From Modicisalibacter muralis (GTDB taxonomy: Bacteria; Pseudomonadota; Gammaproteobacteria; Pseudomonadales; Halomonadaceae): 64,000 nucleotides of DNA. The DNA lies in assembly GCF_900102945.1 (NCBI RefSeq), contig NZ_FNGI01000004.1, positions 124,001 to 188,000 of the forward strand, written 5' to 3'. Each line of letters starts with the position of its first letter. The stretch's first letter is position 1. This document shows, one piece after another, positions 26,237-36,330 of this stretch. The notes under the pieces are model-generated. The model was given only the letters and a program-made list of their open reading frames with translations. It had not been told where the DNA came from and did not search any database. The translations under genes and the position numbers were made by a program.

Positions 26237-26569
26237 TTACACCTCATCTTTCAGCTGTTTCGTTAACGACTTCAATGCCGCCTTTTCTGCTTTTGTTAGG
26301 CTGTCCTTCGTGCTTTTGGGGTAGGCAAGCACGAGATAGATAACGTCCTCTATTGCCAAGAAATAGATCACTCTTGCGCCACCACTCTTGCCTTGCCGGC
26401 CCGTCGCCATACGGATTTTGCGTAGGCCGCCTGTTCCCTGGATGAGGTCACCCTTGTCGGGTTGGGCGATCAGCTCTCGCTGCAAGTCCTTTAATTCATC
26501 ATCTGTGGCGATCTTTTGTACCTGACTGGTGAAGGTAGAGGTCTCGATAAACTCAATGGCATGCGACAC
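26237..26569 (-). CDS. RelE/HigB-family toxin
   Basis: The 110-aa protein matches RelE/HigB-like mRNA interferases, with FIETSTFTSQVQKI, LIAQPDKGDLIQGTGGLRKI, RMATGRQGKSGGARVIYF and YLVLAYPKSTKDSLTKAEK. I prefer the GTG at 26569, about 10 nt after AAGGAG; a TTG at 26578 is almost on top of that site. The basic GGLRKIRMATGRQGKSGG stretch contains the residues expected to contact mRNA on the ribosome. It forms a module with the HTH antitoxin and lies between the yicC and gmk core genes. Confidence 0.87.
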   Translation of the reverse strand: MSHAIEFIETSTFTSQVQKIATDDELKDLQRELIAQPDKGDLIQGTGGLRKIRMATGRQGKSGGARVIYFLAIEDVIYLVLAYPKSTKDSLTKAEKAALKSLTKQLKDEV

Positions 26570-26597
26570 TCGCGACAAACTCCTTTTCCTTATTTAC

Positions 26598-26627
26598 AGA
26601 ATAGGAGTACATAGTACACCTTGTCAA
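26598..26627 (-). promoter_or_regulatory. toxin-antitoxin promoter with operator palindrome
   Basis: On the minus strand TTGACA (26622-26627) and TATTCT (26598-26603) are separated by 18 bp. The palindrome GTACATAGTAC (26607-26617) fills the spacer, ideally placed for autorepression by the antitoxin. Confidence 0.65.
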
Positions 26628-26640
26628 TGACTATGCGATG

Positions 26641-27819
26641 TCAGGCGCTTTCCACCGCCGCAGCCCGATCCACCCACAACCCCACATAGAAAATCACCAA
26701 GCCACCCGCCGCCAGCGCGGCGCCGACCAAGCCAGTCGACGACCAGGCGAAACCGAGCTTGACGGTGACACCAGCGAGCAAGGCGCCGAGTGCATTGGCG
26801 CCATTGAAGGCGGCGTGATTGAGCGAGGCGGCCATGGTCTGGGCATCCTCGGCGACGTCCATCAGGCGCGTCTGCAACGCCGGGCCCAGCGCCATGCTGG
26901 TGCCGACCAGGCCGACGAAAAACATCCCCAGCCATATAGAATTGGCGGCAAAGTAGAACAGCCCTTGAACGACCAGGCACCAGATCAGAATGCCGGGAAT
27001 GGCGCGCAGCAGGTTCTTGTCCGCCATGCGTGCGCCGGCCAGATTGCCGACGATGGTGCCGACGCCGAAGATCACCAGCACCAGCGGCCCCAGCGCCTCG
27101 GCCATGCCGGCCTGCTCGGTCAGCGTCGGCATCACGTAGCTGAATATCGCAAACATGCCGCCGAAGCCGATACAGGCCACGCCCAGGGTGAACAGCACGC
27201 GCTGCTTGACCAGCGCCGACAGCTCGCGGCGCGGGCTGGCCAGAGGGTTGGCGGGCTGAAAGGGCACCCAGAGCCCGATCAGCAGCGCGGTGAGCAGGGC
27301 GATGACGCCCACCCCGGCGAAGGCGACCTGCCAGCCAAGCAGATTGCCGGCCCAGGTGGCCAGCGGCGCGCCGATCAGGATCGCCGTGGTCAGCCCAAGC
27401 ATCACCCGGCTTACCGCGCGGGCACGCTCGTCGATCGGTACCGCGGCAGCGGCGACCAGCGCGGCGACGCCGAAATAGGCGCCATGCGGCAGCCCGGCGA
27501 GAAAGCGCAGCAGCACGAACGACCAGAAATCCGGGGCGAAGGCGCTGGCGATATTGCCGATGGCGAATACCAACATCAGCGCGATGAGCAATCCACGCCT
27601 CGGCACGCGAGCGGCCAGCGCGGAGATCAACGGTGCGCCCACCACCACGCCGAGGGCGTAGCTGCTGATGGCGTAGCCGACATCGGGCACGGCGACCCGA
27701 AGATCGCTCGCCACCCGGCTCATCAGCCCCATGATAACGAACTCGCCGGTACCGATGCCGAAACCACCCAGCGCCAGGGCCAGCTCGGCCAGGCGCGGGC
27801 GAGAGAGGGTCAGGCTCAA
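26641..27819 (-). CDS. MFS exporter, AraJ/sugar-efflux type
   Basis: The 392-aa protein has twelve predicted membrane segments with [20 protein letters not shown] at the start, typical of the AraJ/YdhP drug:proton and sugar-efflux group, plus [20 protein letters not shown]. The start is a TTG at 27819 whose second and third bases overlap the pyrC stop (TTGA), so translation is coupled to pyrC. There is no strong ribosome-binding site. The substrate is unknown. Confidence 0.87.
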   Translation of the reverse strand: MSLTLSRPRLAELALALGGFGIGTGEFVIMGLMSRVASDLRVAVPDVGYAISSYALGVVVGAPLISALAARVPRRGLLIALMLVFAIGNIASAFAPDFWSFVLLRFLAGLPHGAYFGVAALVAAAAVPIDERARAVSRVMLGLTTAILIGAPLATWAGNLLGWQVAFAGVGVIALLTALLIGLWVPFQPANPLASPRRELSALVKQRVLFTLGVACIGFGGMFAIFSYVMPTLTEQAGMAEALGPLVLVIFGVGTIVGNLAGARMADKNLLRAIPGILIWCLVVQGLFYFAANSIWLGMFFVGLVGTSMALGPALQTRLMDVAEDAQTMAASLNHAAFNGANALGALLAGVTVKLGFAWSSTGLVGAALAAGGLVIFYVGLWVDRAAAVESA

Positions 27820-28865
27820 GCGTCTTTCACCGACCAGGTTAGCGTCTCGCCGGCGCGAAACGGCACCAGACGCCGCTCACCGTCGCCGATCGACTCGGGC
27901 ACCGTCACCGGCTCGCGAACCAGTTCGATGAATTCCGCGTTGGGCGCCAGCCCGTAGAAGGCCGGCCCATTGAGCGAGCAGAACGCCTCGAAATGCTCAA
28001 GCGCGGCCTCTTCCTCGAACACCGTGGCGTAGACCTCGAGCGCGGTGGGCGCATTGAATACCCCGGCGCAGCCGCAGCTCGTCTCCTTGGTGCTGGCCAC
28101 GTGTGGCGCCGAGTCGGTGCCCAGGAAAAAGCGCGAGTGGCCGCTGGCAATGGCCTCGCGCAGCGCCTGCTGGTGAACGTTGCGCTTCAATATCGGCAGG
28201 CAATAGAGATGCGGGCGAATGCCGCCGACCAGCATGTCGTTGCGATTGTGCGCCAGGTGCTGCGGGGTGATCGTCGCCGCCAGGAACTCGTTGCCCTCGC
28301 TCACGTACTGCGCCGCTTCACGGGTAGTGATGTGCTCGAAGACCACCTTGAGCTCGGGGAACTGACGGCGAATGTCTTCCATCACCTCGTCGATGAAGAC
28401 CTTCTCGCGATCGAAGACATCCACATGGCCGTGAGTCACCTCGCCATGAATCAACAGCGGCATGCCGATGCGCTGCATCGCCTCGAACAGCGGGTAGATC
28501 GCCTGGACGTCGCGGATGCCGTGGGCGGAATTGGTCGTGGCGTTGGCCGGATAGAGCTTGGCGGCGGTGAACACGCCGTCATTGTAGCCGCGCTCGAGCT
28601 CATCGGCGGTCACGCTCTCGCTCAGGTAGCAGGTCATCAACGGCGTGAAGTCGTGCCCTGCCGGCAACGCGGCGACAATCCGCTCGCGATAGGCGCGAGC
28701 CGCCACCACCGTGGTCACCGGCGGCGCCAGATTGGGCATGACGATGGCGCGTCCATAGCGCGCGCTGGTGTAGGGCAGCACCCTCGCCATCAGCTCGCCG
28801 TCGCGCAGATGCAGGTGCCAGTCGTCGGGGCGGCGGATGCGTAGCGAGGTAGCGGGGGCGGTCAT
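27816..28865 (-). CDS. pyrC: dihydroorotase
   Basis: PyrC closes N-carbamoyl-aspartate to dihydroorotate in pyrimidine synthesis. The 349-aa protein is the class II (E. coli-like) type. It has [13 protein letters not shown] with the metal histidines, [16 protein letters not shown] with the bridging lysine, [20 protein letters not shown] and [10 protein letters not shown]. It is flanked on both sides by MFS transporter genes, with a 1-nt gap from the upstream exporter and an overlap with the downstream one. That is an unusual setting for a pyrimidine gene. Confidence 0.95.
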   Translation of the reverse strand: MTAPATSLRIRRPDDWHLHLRDGELMARVLPYTSARYGRAIVMPNLAPPVTTVVAARAYRERIVAALPAGHDFTPLMTCYLSESVTADELERGYNDGVFTAAKLYPANATTNSAHGIRDVQAIYPLFEAMQRIGMPLLIHGEVTHGHVDVFDREKVFIDEVMEDIRRQFPELKVVFEHITTREAAQYVSEGNEFLAATITPQHLAHNRNDMLVGGIRPHLYCLPILKRNVHQQALREAIASGHSRFFLGTDSAPHVASTKETSCGCAGVFNAPTALEVYATVFEEEAALEHFEAFCSLNGPAFYGLAPNAEFIELVREPVTVPESIGDGERRLVPFRAGETLTWSVKDA

Positions 28866-28866
28866 G

Positions 28867-30078
28867 TCAGGACTCCGGGTGAGATGAATGGGTCGATGTA
28901 GACGAACGACGTCTTAACAATAATACCAGTGCGGCGGCCGCCAATAATGCGACGAATCCGGAAAATCCCACGCCGGTGGCGGAAAGGCCGATGACACGCG
29001 CCGTCAGCCCGATACCCAGCACCGGGATCGACAGCGCCACATAGGTCACGACGAAGAACGTCGAAGTCACCGCGCCGCGTTGGTTGGCCGGGCTTGCCGC
29101 CGTGACCGCGCCGAGCCCGGCGCGAAAGGCGATGCCCTGGCCCAGCCCGACGATCAGCGCACCCGCCACGAAGCACCCCAGCGAGGCGAGCCCGATACCC
29201 ACGCCGACCAGCCCCGCGCCGACGATGACCACGCCACAGCCCAACGGCAAGCGGTTGCGCTCGACCAGGCGACCCTGCAGGAACTGCCCGAGCGTGGAGG
29301 CGAAGAACACCACGCCGGCGACGAGGCCGATCAGCGCCAGATTGGAATAGCCCAGCACCTCGCCCATGAAGGCCGGCGCGGTGGCGGTGAAAAAGCCCAG
29401 CACCGCGAATCCCGCGAAGCCGGCGATCGCCGCCGGTAGAAATACCCCGCGTACTTCGGCGGGTATGTTCAGGCGCTGTAGCCGCAAGCGCGGATGCGGC
29501 GGTCGCTCGACCGTTTCCGGGGCCAACCACACGGCGACGAAGGCCAGCGCCAGTAACCCCAGGTGCCCGGCGTAGGCAAGATGCAGCGGCCATGGCGCAG
29601 TCTGCCCCAGCAGGCCGGCGACGACCGGCCCCAGGCCCAGCCCGCCCATGTTGGCGGCGGTGGCGACGAAGGTCGCCGAACGTTGCCAGTGGCGTGGCGC
29701 CAGCTCGATCACCGCCACGGTCGCCGTGCCGGTGAAGACACCGGCCGAAACACCCGACAGCACGCGCCCGGCGAGTAGCCCGCTCAGGCCATCGCTGACC
29801 AGAAACAGGCCATCGCTGAGGGCGGCGGCGACCAGCCCGGCGAACAATAGCGGGCGCCTGCCGACCTGGTCCGACCAGCGCCCGGTGCCGATCAGTGCAG
29901 CGATCACGCCGACCGCGTAGGCGGCGAAGATCACCGTGATCATCAATTGCGAAAAGCCGAAGCGCTGCTGATAGACAGGATAGAGCGGTGTCGGCAGCGT
30001 CGCGCCCAGCATGACCGTCAGAAAGGCGAAGGCCACGCCGCAAAAGGCCAGTCGCGAGGAAGGCGACGGATGAGTCAT
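28867..30078 (-). CDS. MFS transporter
   Basis: The ATG at 30078 has AAGGA at the right distance and starts a 403-aa, twelve-segment protein. It contains [20 protein letters not shown], motif A as [17 protein letters not shown] and a second-half [14 protein letters not shown]-like motif ([15 protein letters not shown]). The open frame reaches 30129 and another frame is open across most of the gene, but only this frame shows transporter motifs. It is the first gene of an MFS-pyrC-MFS unit. Substrate not predictable. Confidence 0.85.
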   Translation of the reverse strand: MTHPSPSSRLAFCGVAFAFLTVMLGATLPTPLYPVYQQRFGFSQLMITVIFAAYAVGVIAALIGTGRWSDQVGRRPLLFAGLVAAALSDGLFLVSDGLSGLLAGRVLSGVSAGVFTGTATVAVIELAPRHWQRSATFVATAANMGGLGLGPVVAGLLGQTAPWPLHLAYAGHLGLLALAFVAVWLAPETVERPPHPRLRLQRLNIPAEVRGVFLPAAIAGFAGFAVLGFFTATAPAFMGEVLGYSNLALIGLVAGVVFFASTLGQFLQGRLVERNRLPLGCGVVIVGAGLVGVGIGLASLGCFVAGALIVGLGQGIAFRAGLGAVTAASPANQRGAVTSTFFVVTYVALSIPVLGIGLTARVIGLSATGVGFSGFVALLAAAALVLLLRRRSSTSTHSSHPES

Positions 30079-30139
30079 GAGCGTCCTTGTTCGAGGGCCG
30101 AATGCGACAGTGTAGAGCCAGCGCCGCATTATGCGATAA

Positions 30140-30841
<702 letters not shown>

Positions 30842-30935
30842 ACTGATGGGTCCCTACCCCGCGATTTCAGGGGCTGTGCGTCGTACCAGCCTCGTCACGC
30901 TGTTTCACTTTATCGGCAAATTCAGGAATACGTTC

Positions 30936-31190
30936 ATGGCGCGAGTTACCGTAGAAGATTGTCTCGATCACGTCGAAAACCGCTTCAAGCTGGTGATGAT
31001 CTCCACCCAGCGCGCCCGCCAGTTGGCACGCGGTACCCGTGACGCCCAGCTGCCCTGGGAAAACGACAAGCCCACCGTGATGGCGCTGCGCGAAATCGCC
31101 GCCGGCCAGATCGATGAAAACGTTCTCAACGAGCCGGTCGAGGCGCCGGTACGCATTCGCCCGGAACCCAGCGCTGAATTCGACGCCTGA
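30936..31190 (+). CDS. rpoZ: RNA polymerase omega subunit
   Basis: This 84-aa protein begins [20 protein letters not shown] and continues with [11 protein letters not shown] and [13 protein letters not shown], the diagnostic omega sequence. Omega binds the beta' subunit and helps form the ppGpp site, so the linkage to spoT downstream is functional as well as conserved. Confidence 0.97.
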   Translation: MARVTVEDCLDHVENRFKLVMISTQRARQLARGTRDAQLPWENDKPTVMALREIAAGQIDENVLNEPVEAPVRIRPEPSAEFDA

Positions 31191-31261
31191 GCTCGACGCC
31201 ATTCGTTCGACTCAGCGGCTGACGAATCATCAGGCGATGTTTTACAGGATAGGCGCGCCGC

Positions 31262-33397
31262 ATGTTCACCATCGATGACCTGGCCGACCGCCTCGGCGGC
31301 TATCTCCCAGCGGACGAGATCCAGCAGGTCAAGCGCGCCTTCTATTACGCCGAGCAGGCCCACGACGGCCAGCGGCGACGTTCCGGCGAGCCCTACGTCA
31401 CCCACCCCCTCGCCGTCTCCAATATCCTCGCCAACATGCACATGGACCATCAGAGCCTGATGGCCGCCATGCTGCACGACGTGATCGAAGACACCGGTAT
31501 CTCCAAGGATGCGTTGTCCGTGCAATTCGGCGAACCGGTGGCGGAGCTGGTCGATGGCGTCTCGAAGCTGACCCAGATCACCTTCGAGGACAAGGCCGTC
31601 GCCCAGGCCGAGAACTTCCAGAAGATGGTCATGGCGATGTCCAAGGACATCCGGGTGATCATCGTCAAGCTCGCCGACCGGCTGCACAACATGCGCACGC
31701 TCGGCGCGCTGCGCCCCGACAAGAAGCGCCGCATCGCCCGCGAGACGCTGGAGATCTACTCGCGGATCGCCAGTCGCCTGGGCATCAACACCATCCGCGT
31801 CGAGCTCGAGGACCTGTCGTTCCAGGCCCTGTATCCGATGCGCGCCGAGCGCATCAAGCGCGCCGTGTCCAAGGCGCGCGGCAATCGCCGCACGATGATC
31901 CGCCAGGTGCAGACCAGCCTGCAGCATTGCCTCGACGACGATGGCCTGCCCGGCACCGTGGTCGGCCGCCAGAAGCATCTGCTGTCGATCTATCGCAAGA
32001 TGCGCGATCAGCGCAAGCCGTTCGCCGAGATCATGGACGTGTTCGGCTTTCGTATCATCACCGAGGACGTCGACACCTGCTATCGCATCCTCGGCGCGGT
32101 GCACAACCTCTACAAGCCGGTCCCCGGACGCTTCAAGGATTACATCGCGATCCCCAAGGCCAACGGCTATCAGAGCCTGCACACCACCCTGTTCGGCGCC
32201 AGCGGCATACCCATCGAGGTGCAGATCCGCACCCGCGAAATGGAGGCGATGGCCAACAACGGCATCGCCGCGCACTGGCTGTACAAGGCCGGCCAGACCG
32301 AGCGACCGATCGCCGCCGGCAGCCATGCGCGAGCGCGCGAATGGGTGCGCGGGCTGCTCGAAATGCAGCGCCATGCCGGCAACCCGCTGGAGTTCATCGA
32401 ACACGTCAAGAACGACCTTTTTCCCGACGATACCTACGTGTTCACGCCAAAAGGCGACATCATGGAGCTGCCGCGCGGCGCCACTGCGGTCGACTTCGCC
32501 TACGCCGTGCATACCGACATCGGCAATAGCTGCATCGCCTGTCGCATCGACCGTCACCTGGCGCCGCTGTCGAGCCGCTTGGAAAGCGGCCAGACGCTGG
32601 AGATCATCACCGCGCCCGGCGCGCGCCCCAATCTGGCCTGGCTAAGCTTCGTGATCACCGCCAAGGCACGTTCGGCGATCCGCCATGCGCTCAAGCACCA
32701 GCAGCGCACCGAGTCGATACAGCTCGGTCGGCGGCTGCTCAACAAGGCCCTCGCCGACTTCGAGACCAGCCTCGAGGAACTGCCTCAGGGTCAACTGGCA
32801 GGACTGCTCGACGAGTTCGAAATCAAGCACGCCGACGACCTGCTCGAATCCATCGGCCTGGGCACGCGCATGGCCTACGCCGTGGCCCGCCGGCTTGCCG
32901 AATCACAGATTGCCGGGGGACTTTCCGGCACCGTGACCGGCAGCGGCCAGGACGGCCCGGTGGTGATCAGCGGCACCGAAGGCATGGTGCTGAGCTTTGC
33001 GCGCTGTTGCCACCCGTTGCCCGGCGACCCGGTGATCGGCCACCTGTCGGTGGGCAAGGGCATCGTCGTGCACCGCGACGACTGCCGTAACATCAATGAG
33101 TTGCGCAACGACCCCGAGAAGCTCTTCAGCCTGGAATGGTCGGCGGAAATCAGCGGCGATTTTCCGGTGGCGCTGCGCATCGAAATGGAAACCCGGCGCG
33201 GCATGGTCGCCGAACTGGCCAGCCTGGTCACCGACGCCGATGCCAACATCGAGCGCATCGGCATCGAGGAGCGCGACGCGCGGCTATCGATCGTCAATCT
33301 GACCCTGGCCGTGCGCGATCGCGTGCACTTGGCACGAATCATCAAACGCATGCGCAACCTGCACCACATCGGCAAGATCAACCGCGTCCACAACTGA
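31262..33397 (+). CDS. spoT: bifunctional (p)ppGpp synthetase/hydrolase SpoT
   Basis: The 711-aa protein has the full RelA/SpoT architecture. The HD hydrolase domain comes first, with His72-Asp73 in [10 protein letters not shown] and [13 protein letters not shown]. The synthetase domain follows with [20 protein letters not shown] and [19 protein letters not shown] domain starts near residue 388 ([20 protein letters not shown]), then the zinc-finger-like region with [16 protein letters not shown], then a C-terminal ACT domain. The intact HD motif means it can degrade ppGpp. A perfect terminator follows. Confidence 0.97.
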   Translation: MFTIDDLADRLGGYLPADEIQQVKRAFYYAEQAHDGQRRRSGEPYVTHPLAVSNILANMHMDHQSLMAAMLHDVIEDTGISKDALSVQFGEPVAELVDGVSKLTQITFEDKAVAQAENFQKMVMAMSKDIRVIIVKLADRLHNMRTLGALRPDKKRRIARETLEIYSRIASRLGINTIRVELEDLSFQALYPMRAERIKRAVSKARGNRRTMIRQVQTSLQHCLDDDGLPGTVVGRQKHLLSIYRKMRDQRKPFAEIMDVFGFRIITEDVDTCYRILGAVHNLYKPVPGRFKDYIAIPKANGYQSLHTTLFGASGIPIEVQIRTREMEAMANNGIAAHWLYKAGQTERPIAAGSHARAREWVRGLLEMQRHAGNPLEFIEHVKNDLFPDDTYVFTPKGDIMELPRGATAVDFAYAVHTDIGNSCIACRIDRHLAPLSSRLESGQTLEIITAPGARPNLAWLSFVITAKARSAIRHALKHQQRTESIQLGRRLLNKALADFETSLEELPQGQLAGLLDEFEIKHADDLLESIGLGTRMAYAVARRLAESQIAGGLSGTVTGSGQDGPVVISGTEGMVLSFARCCHPLPGDPVIGHLSVGKGIVVHRDDCRNINELRNDPEKLFSLEWSAEISGDFPVALRIEMETRRGMVAELASLVTDADANIERIGIEERDARLSIVNLTLAVRDRVHLARIIKRMRNLHHIGKINRVHN

Positions 33398-33403
33398 ATC
33401 GCT

Positions 33404-33452
33404 GCCATCGCCCCGCCGTGCACTACGCGGCGGGGCGATGGCTTTTGTTTTT
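33404..33452 (+). terminator. Rho-independent terminator after spoT
   Basis: A 15-bp perfect stem (33404-33418 with 33428-33442) with a 9-nt loop is followed by TTTTGTTTTT at 33443-33452. It closes the gmk-rpoZ-spoT unit. Confidence 0.93.
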
Positions 33453-33498
33453 CACTGAAGCACGACAACCGGGCATAACCGCAACCAAGGAGTCACTC

Positions 33499-33888
33499 AT
33501 GAGCAACAAAGCCGTGATCAACACCGACAAGGCCCCCGCCGCCATCGGCCCTTATTCCCAGGCGATCAAGGCCGGCAATACCGTCTACCTGTCCGGGCAG
33601 ATTCCGCTCGACCCGCAGACCATGGATCTGGTTTCCGACGATTTCGAGGCCCAGGCACGCCAGGTCTTCACCAATCTCACCGCCGTCTGCGAGGAAGCCG
33701 CCGGCTCGCTCCAGGATATCGTCAAGCTCAACCTCTACCTGGTCGACCTGGATAACTTCGCCATCGTCAACAAGGTCATGGAGGAGTTCTTCAAGGCGCC
33801 CTTCCCGGCGCGCGCGGCGGTCGGCGTCAAGGCCCTGCCCAAGGGCAGCCAGGTGGAAGCCGAGGCGGTCATGGTCATCGGCGACTAG
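33499..33888 (+). CDS. ridA: RidA enamine/imine deaminase
   Basis: RidA hydrolyses reactive enamines (2-aminoacrylate) released by PLP enzymes. The 129-aa protein has [49 protein letters not shown] and the active-site arginine in [20 protein letters not shown] lies before the ATG at 33499. It follows the spoT terminator and so has its own promoter. thpR starts 7 nt after its stop. Confidence 0.96.
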   Translation: MSNKAVINTDKAPAAIGPYSQAIKAGNTVYLSGQIPLDPQTMDLVSDDFEAQARQVFTNLTAVCEEAAGSLQDIVKLNLYLVDLDNFAIVNKVMEEFFKAPFPARAAVGVKALPKGSQVEAEAVMVIGD

Positions 33889-33895
33889 ATCTTCC

Positions 33896-34408
33896 ATGCG
33901 ACTGTTCTTCGCCCTGTGGCCCGATGACGCGCTGCGTGGGCGACTCGCGGCGCTGGCCCGCGATACCCAGCGGGATTGTGGCGGACGCCCCACGGCGCCC
34001 GCCAAGCTCCACCTGACACTGGCCTTCATCGGCGATGTCGCTCCCGAGAGCGCCGATGCGCTGGCGGCACTCACCGCCACGCTGCCCTGCCCGGGTGGGG
34101 AATGGACCCTCGACCGCCTCGGCCACTTCCGCCGCGGCGGTATCGCCTGGGCCGGCAGCCAGGCGCCTTCGCCGCCCCTCGAAGCGCTGAATCGGCAGCT
34201 CTGCCGGGCCCTCGTCAGCCTGGATCTGGCAACGCCATCCCAGCGCTTTCTGCCTCACGTGACCCTGCTACGCCAGGCGCGGAGGGCTCCTGTGAGGAGC
34301 CTCTCCCCGCCCCTGGCATGGCACTATAGGCGAGTCGCACTGGTGCATTCCCGCTACGCCGATGGCCGCCATGATTACGTCACGCTGGCCCGCACGCCGC
34401 TGCCTTGA
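33896..34408 (+). CDS. thpR: RNA 2',3'-cyclic phosphodiesterase (2'-5' RNA ligase family)
   Basis: The 170-aa protein begins MRLFFALWPDDALRGRLAAL and has the two catalytic HxT motifs of the 2H phosphoesterase family, His39 in HLTLAFIG and His121 in HVTLLRQA. ThpR opens 2',3'-cyclic phosphates and can join RNA ends in vitro. It is co-directional with ridA and probably co-transcribed. Confidence 0.92.
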   Translation: MRLFFALWPDDALRGRLAALARDTQRDCGGRPTAPAKLHLTLAFIGDVAPESADALAALTATLPCPGGEWTLDRLGHFRRGGIAWAGSQAPSPPLEALNRQLCRALVSLDLATPSQRFLPHVTLLRQARRAPVRSLSPPLAWHYRRVALVHSRYADGRHDYVTLARTPLP

Positions 34409-34457
34409 TCGACGTTATCGATCGGCATATGGGAATTCGCTAGCTTGCCACGTCGCC

Positions 34458-35333
34458 TCAGGCCTTTTCCGGCTCGATCCGGCCTTCGCTGGCCAGCACC
34501 TGGGCATAGCCCTCGCGGAAGGTCGGGTAACGGAAGCGATAGCCGGTTTCACACAAACGCGTGTTATCGCAGCGTTTGCTGGAACGCCGCCGCAGCGGCG
34601 ACTGGATCGTTTCGACGGATTCGACCTTCAAGCGCTTGGCCAGCCAGGTCATCACCTCATGCAGCGGCACCGGCTCGCAGTCGCTAGCCAGATACAGATC
34701 GTCGAGGCTCTCGCCACCCAGGGCCAGCTCGATCAAATGCGCCAGCACGCCGGCACAGTCGTCACGATGAATGCGATTGGAGTACATTGGAGGCGTGGCG
34801 GCGGCGATTCGGCCTTCGCGCACCTGGCGAATCAACCGGTCGCGGCCCGGGCCATAGATACCCGAGAAGCGCACCACCGTACCGGGTAGCGGGTGTTCGA
34901 TCAGCGCGCGTTCCGCCTCGAGCATCAATTGGCCGGAAAAGCCGGTAGGCTGAGTCTCGGCAGCCTCGTCGACCCGTTCGCCATCCTGCTGAGGATAAAC
35001 GCTGGTCGATGAGACGAAGAACACCCTGGCCGGCGAGTGCGCGCGATGACTGAACTCCGCCAGCACCGCTTTGAGGCCATCGGGGTAGGCCGCTCGATAG
35101 GCGCTCTCTTCGAAATGATCAGCACTCGCCACATAGACGACGATATCGGCGTCGGGCAGGGCCGCGAGGGCGCCCTCGGCGTTGATATCCAGTGCCAGCG
35201 GCTCGATACCGTGGCCTTTGAGGGATTGAGGATGGCGCCGAACACCTATCACCCGGTGTCCCGCCTCGATAAGCTGTTGGCCGAGCGTCGTGCCGATGTC
35301 GCCGCAGCCGAGAATCAGACTCGTCTTCTTCAC
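34458..35333 (-). CDS. NAD-dependent epimerase/SDR, YeeZ-like
   Basis: I take the GTG at 35333 (AGGTAAA just upstream), which gives 291 aa opening with KKTSLILGCGDIGTTLGQQL, an extended-SDR NAD(P) motif. VVYVASADHFEESAYRAAY, FFVSSTSVYPQQDGE and VRFSGIYGPGRDRLI are typical of the YeeZ-like NAD-dependent epimerase group. The function in these bacteria is not established. It is divergent from oxyR across 70 bp, which may contain shared control sites. Confidence 0.82.
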   Translation of the reverse strand: MKKTSLILGCGDIGTTLGQQLIEAGHRVIGVRRHPQSLKGHGIEPLALDINAEGALAALPDADIVVYVASADHFEESAYRAAYPDGLKAVLAEFSHRAHSPARVFFVSSTSVYPQQDGERVDEAAETQPTGFSGQLMLEAERALIEHPLPGTVVRFSGIYGPGRDRLIRQVREGRIAAATPPMYSNRIHRDDCAGVLAHLIELALGGESLDDLYLASDCEPVPLHEVMTWLAKRLKVESVETIQSPLRRRSSKRCDNTRLCETGYRFRYPTFREGYAQVLASEGRIEPEKA

Positions 35334-35403
35334 CTTTACCTGGCTCCTTGGTAAAACGAACCTTAACCCATCGTTTCGACAGGATGCCCATCCGGGCCGA
35401 ACC

Positions 35404-36330
35404 ATGACTCTAACAGAACTCCGGTACATCGTAACCTTGGCTCAGGAACGTCATTTCGGGCGCGCCGCCGAGCATTGCTTCGTCTCCCAGCCGACCCTGT
35501 CGGTGGCCGTGAAGAAGCTCGAGGAAGAGCTTGGCGTGGCGCTTTTCGAGCGTTCCAAGTCCACCGTTCAGGTCACCCCACTGGGTGAAAAGATCATCGA
35601 GCAGGCCCAGCGCGTGCTTGAGCAGGCCAGTGTGATCCGCGAGTTGGCCAACGAGGGCAAGGACCAACTGAGCAGCCCACTGCGCATCGGGGCCATTTAC
35701 ACCATCGGGCCCTACCTGTTTCCCCACCTGATTCCCGAGCTGGCGCGCAGCGCGCCACAGATGTCGCTGTACATCGAGGAGAACTTCACCGCCGAACTGC
35801 GCCGCAAGCTGAGAAGCGGCGAGCTTGATGCGATCATCATCGCGCTGCCGTTCACCGAGGCCGACGTGGTCACTCGCGCACTCTACGACGAGCCTTTCGA
35901 GGTCCTGCTACCCAGCGGGCACCCCTGGACCAACCGTACCAGCATCGACAAGCAGGACCTACTCGAGGAGCGCTTGCTGCTGCTTGGCGAAGGCCATTGT
36001 TTTCGCGATCAGATTCTCGAGGCCTGCCCGGCGATCAGCGCGCATCTCAACAGCCCTGCCAACACCCTCACCGCCGAGGGTGGCTCGCTGGAAACGATTC
36101 GTCACATGGTTGCCTCCAGGCTGGGTATCACCGTACTGCCGCAATCGGCCATCGGCACCGGGCATTACGAGAGCGGCATGCTCGAAAGCCGGCCCTTCAC
36201 CCCCGAGGCGCCGAGTCGTACCGTGGCGATCGCCTGGCGCGCCAGCTATCCACGGCCCAAAGCCATCGATGCGTTGATCAATGCCGTCACCGCGTGCCGC
36301 CAACATCGGCTCGATGCCGTGCCGGCATGA
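35404..36330 (+). CDS. oxyR: peroxide-sensing regulator OxyR
   Basis: The 308-aa LysR-family protein begins MTLTELRYIVTLAQERHFGR, as OxyR does, and the redox cysteines fall exactly at 199 and 208 in GHCFRDQILEAC. Oxidation of these to a disulfide by hydrogen peroxide switches the protein to an activator. The start is the ATG at 35404; upstream in-frame codons lie in the divergent promoter region. Its TGA overlaps the recG ATG, a pairing also found in Pseudomonas. Confidence 0.96.
   Translation: MTLTELRYIVTLAQERHFGRAAEHCFVSQPTLSVAVKKLEEELGVALFERSKSTVQVTPLGEKIIEQAQRVLEQASVIRELANEGKDQLSSPLRIGAIYTIGPYLFPHLIPELARSAPQMSLYIEENFTAELRRKLRSGELDAIIIALPFTEADVVTRALYDEPFEVLLPSGHPWTNRTSIDKQDLLEERLLLLGEGHCFRDQILEACPAISAHLNSPANTLTAEGGSLETIRHMVASRLGITVLPQSAIGTGHYESGMLESRPFTPEAPSRTVAIAWRASYPRPKAIDALINAVTACRQHRLDAVPA

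Noticed and set aside
25754-26640. Attachment-site direct repeats flanking the toxin-antitoxin module
   Set aside because: I looked for matching direct repeats at the two ends and saw none, and there is no integrase.
26638-27957. 439-codon open frame on the plus strand
   Set aside because: It is the complement of an MFS exporter; its His/Gln/Gly-rich product is typical of antisense reading of membrane-protein codons.
30968-32557. 529-codon open frame on the minus strand
   Set aside because: It is antisense to rpoZ and spoT, both unmistakable, and crosses the intergenic gap between them without family motifs.
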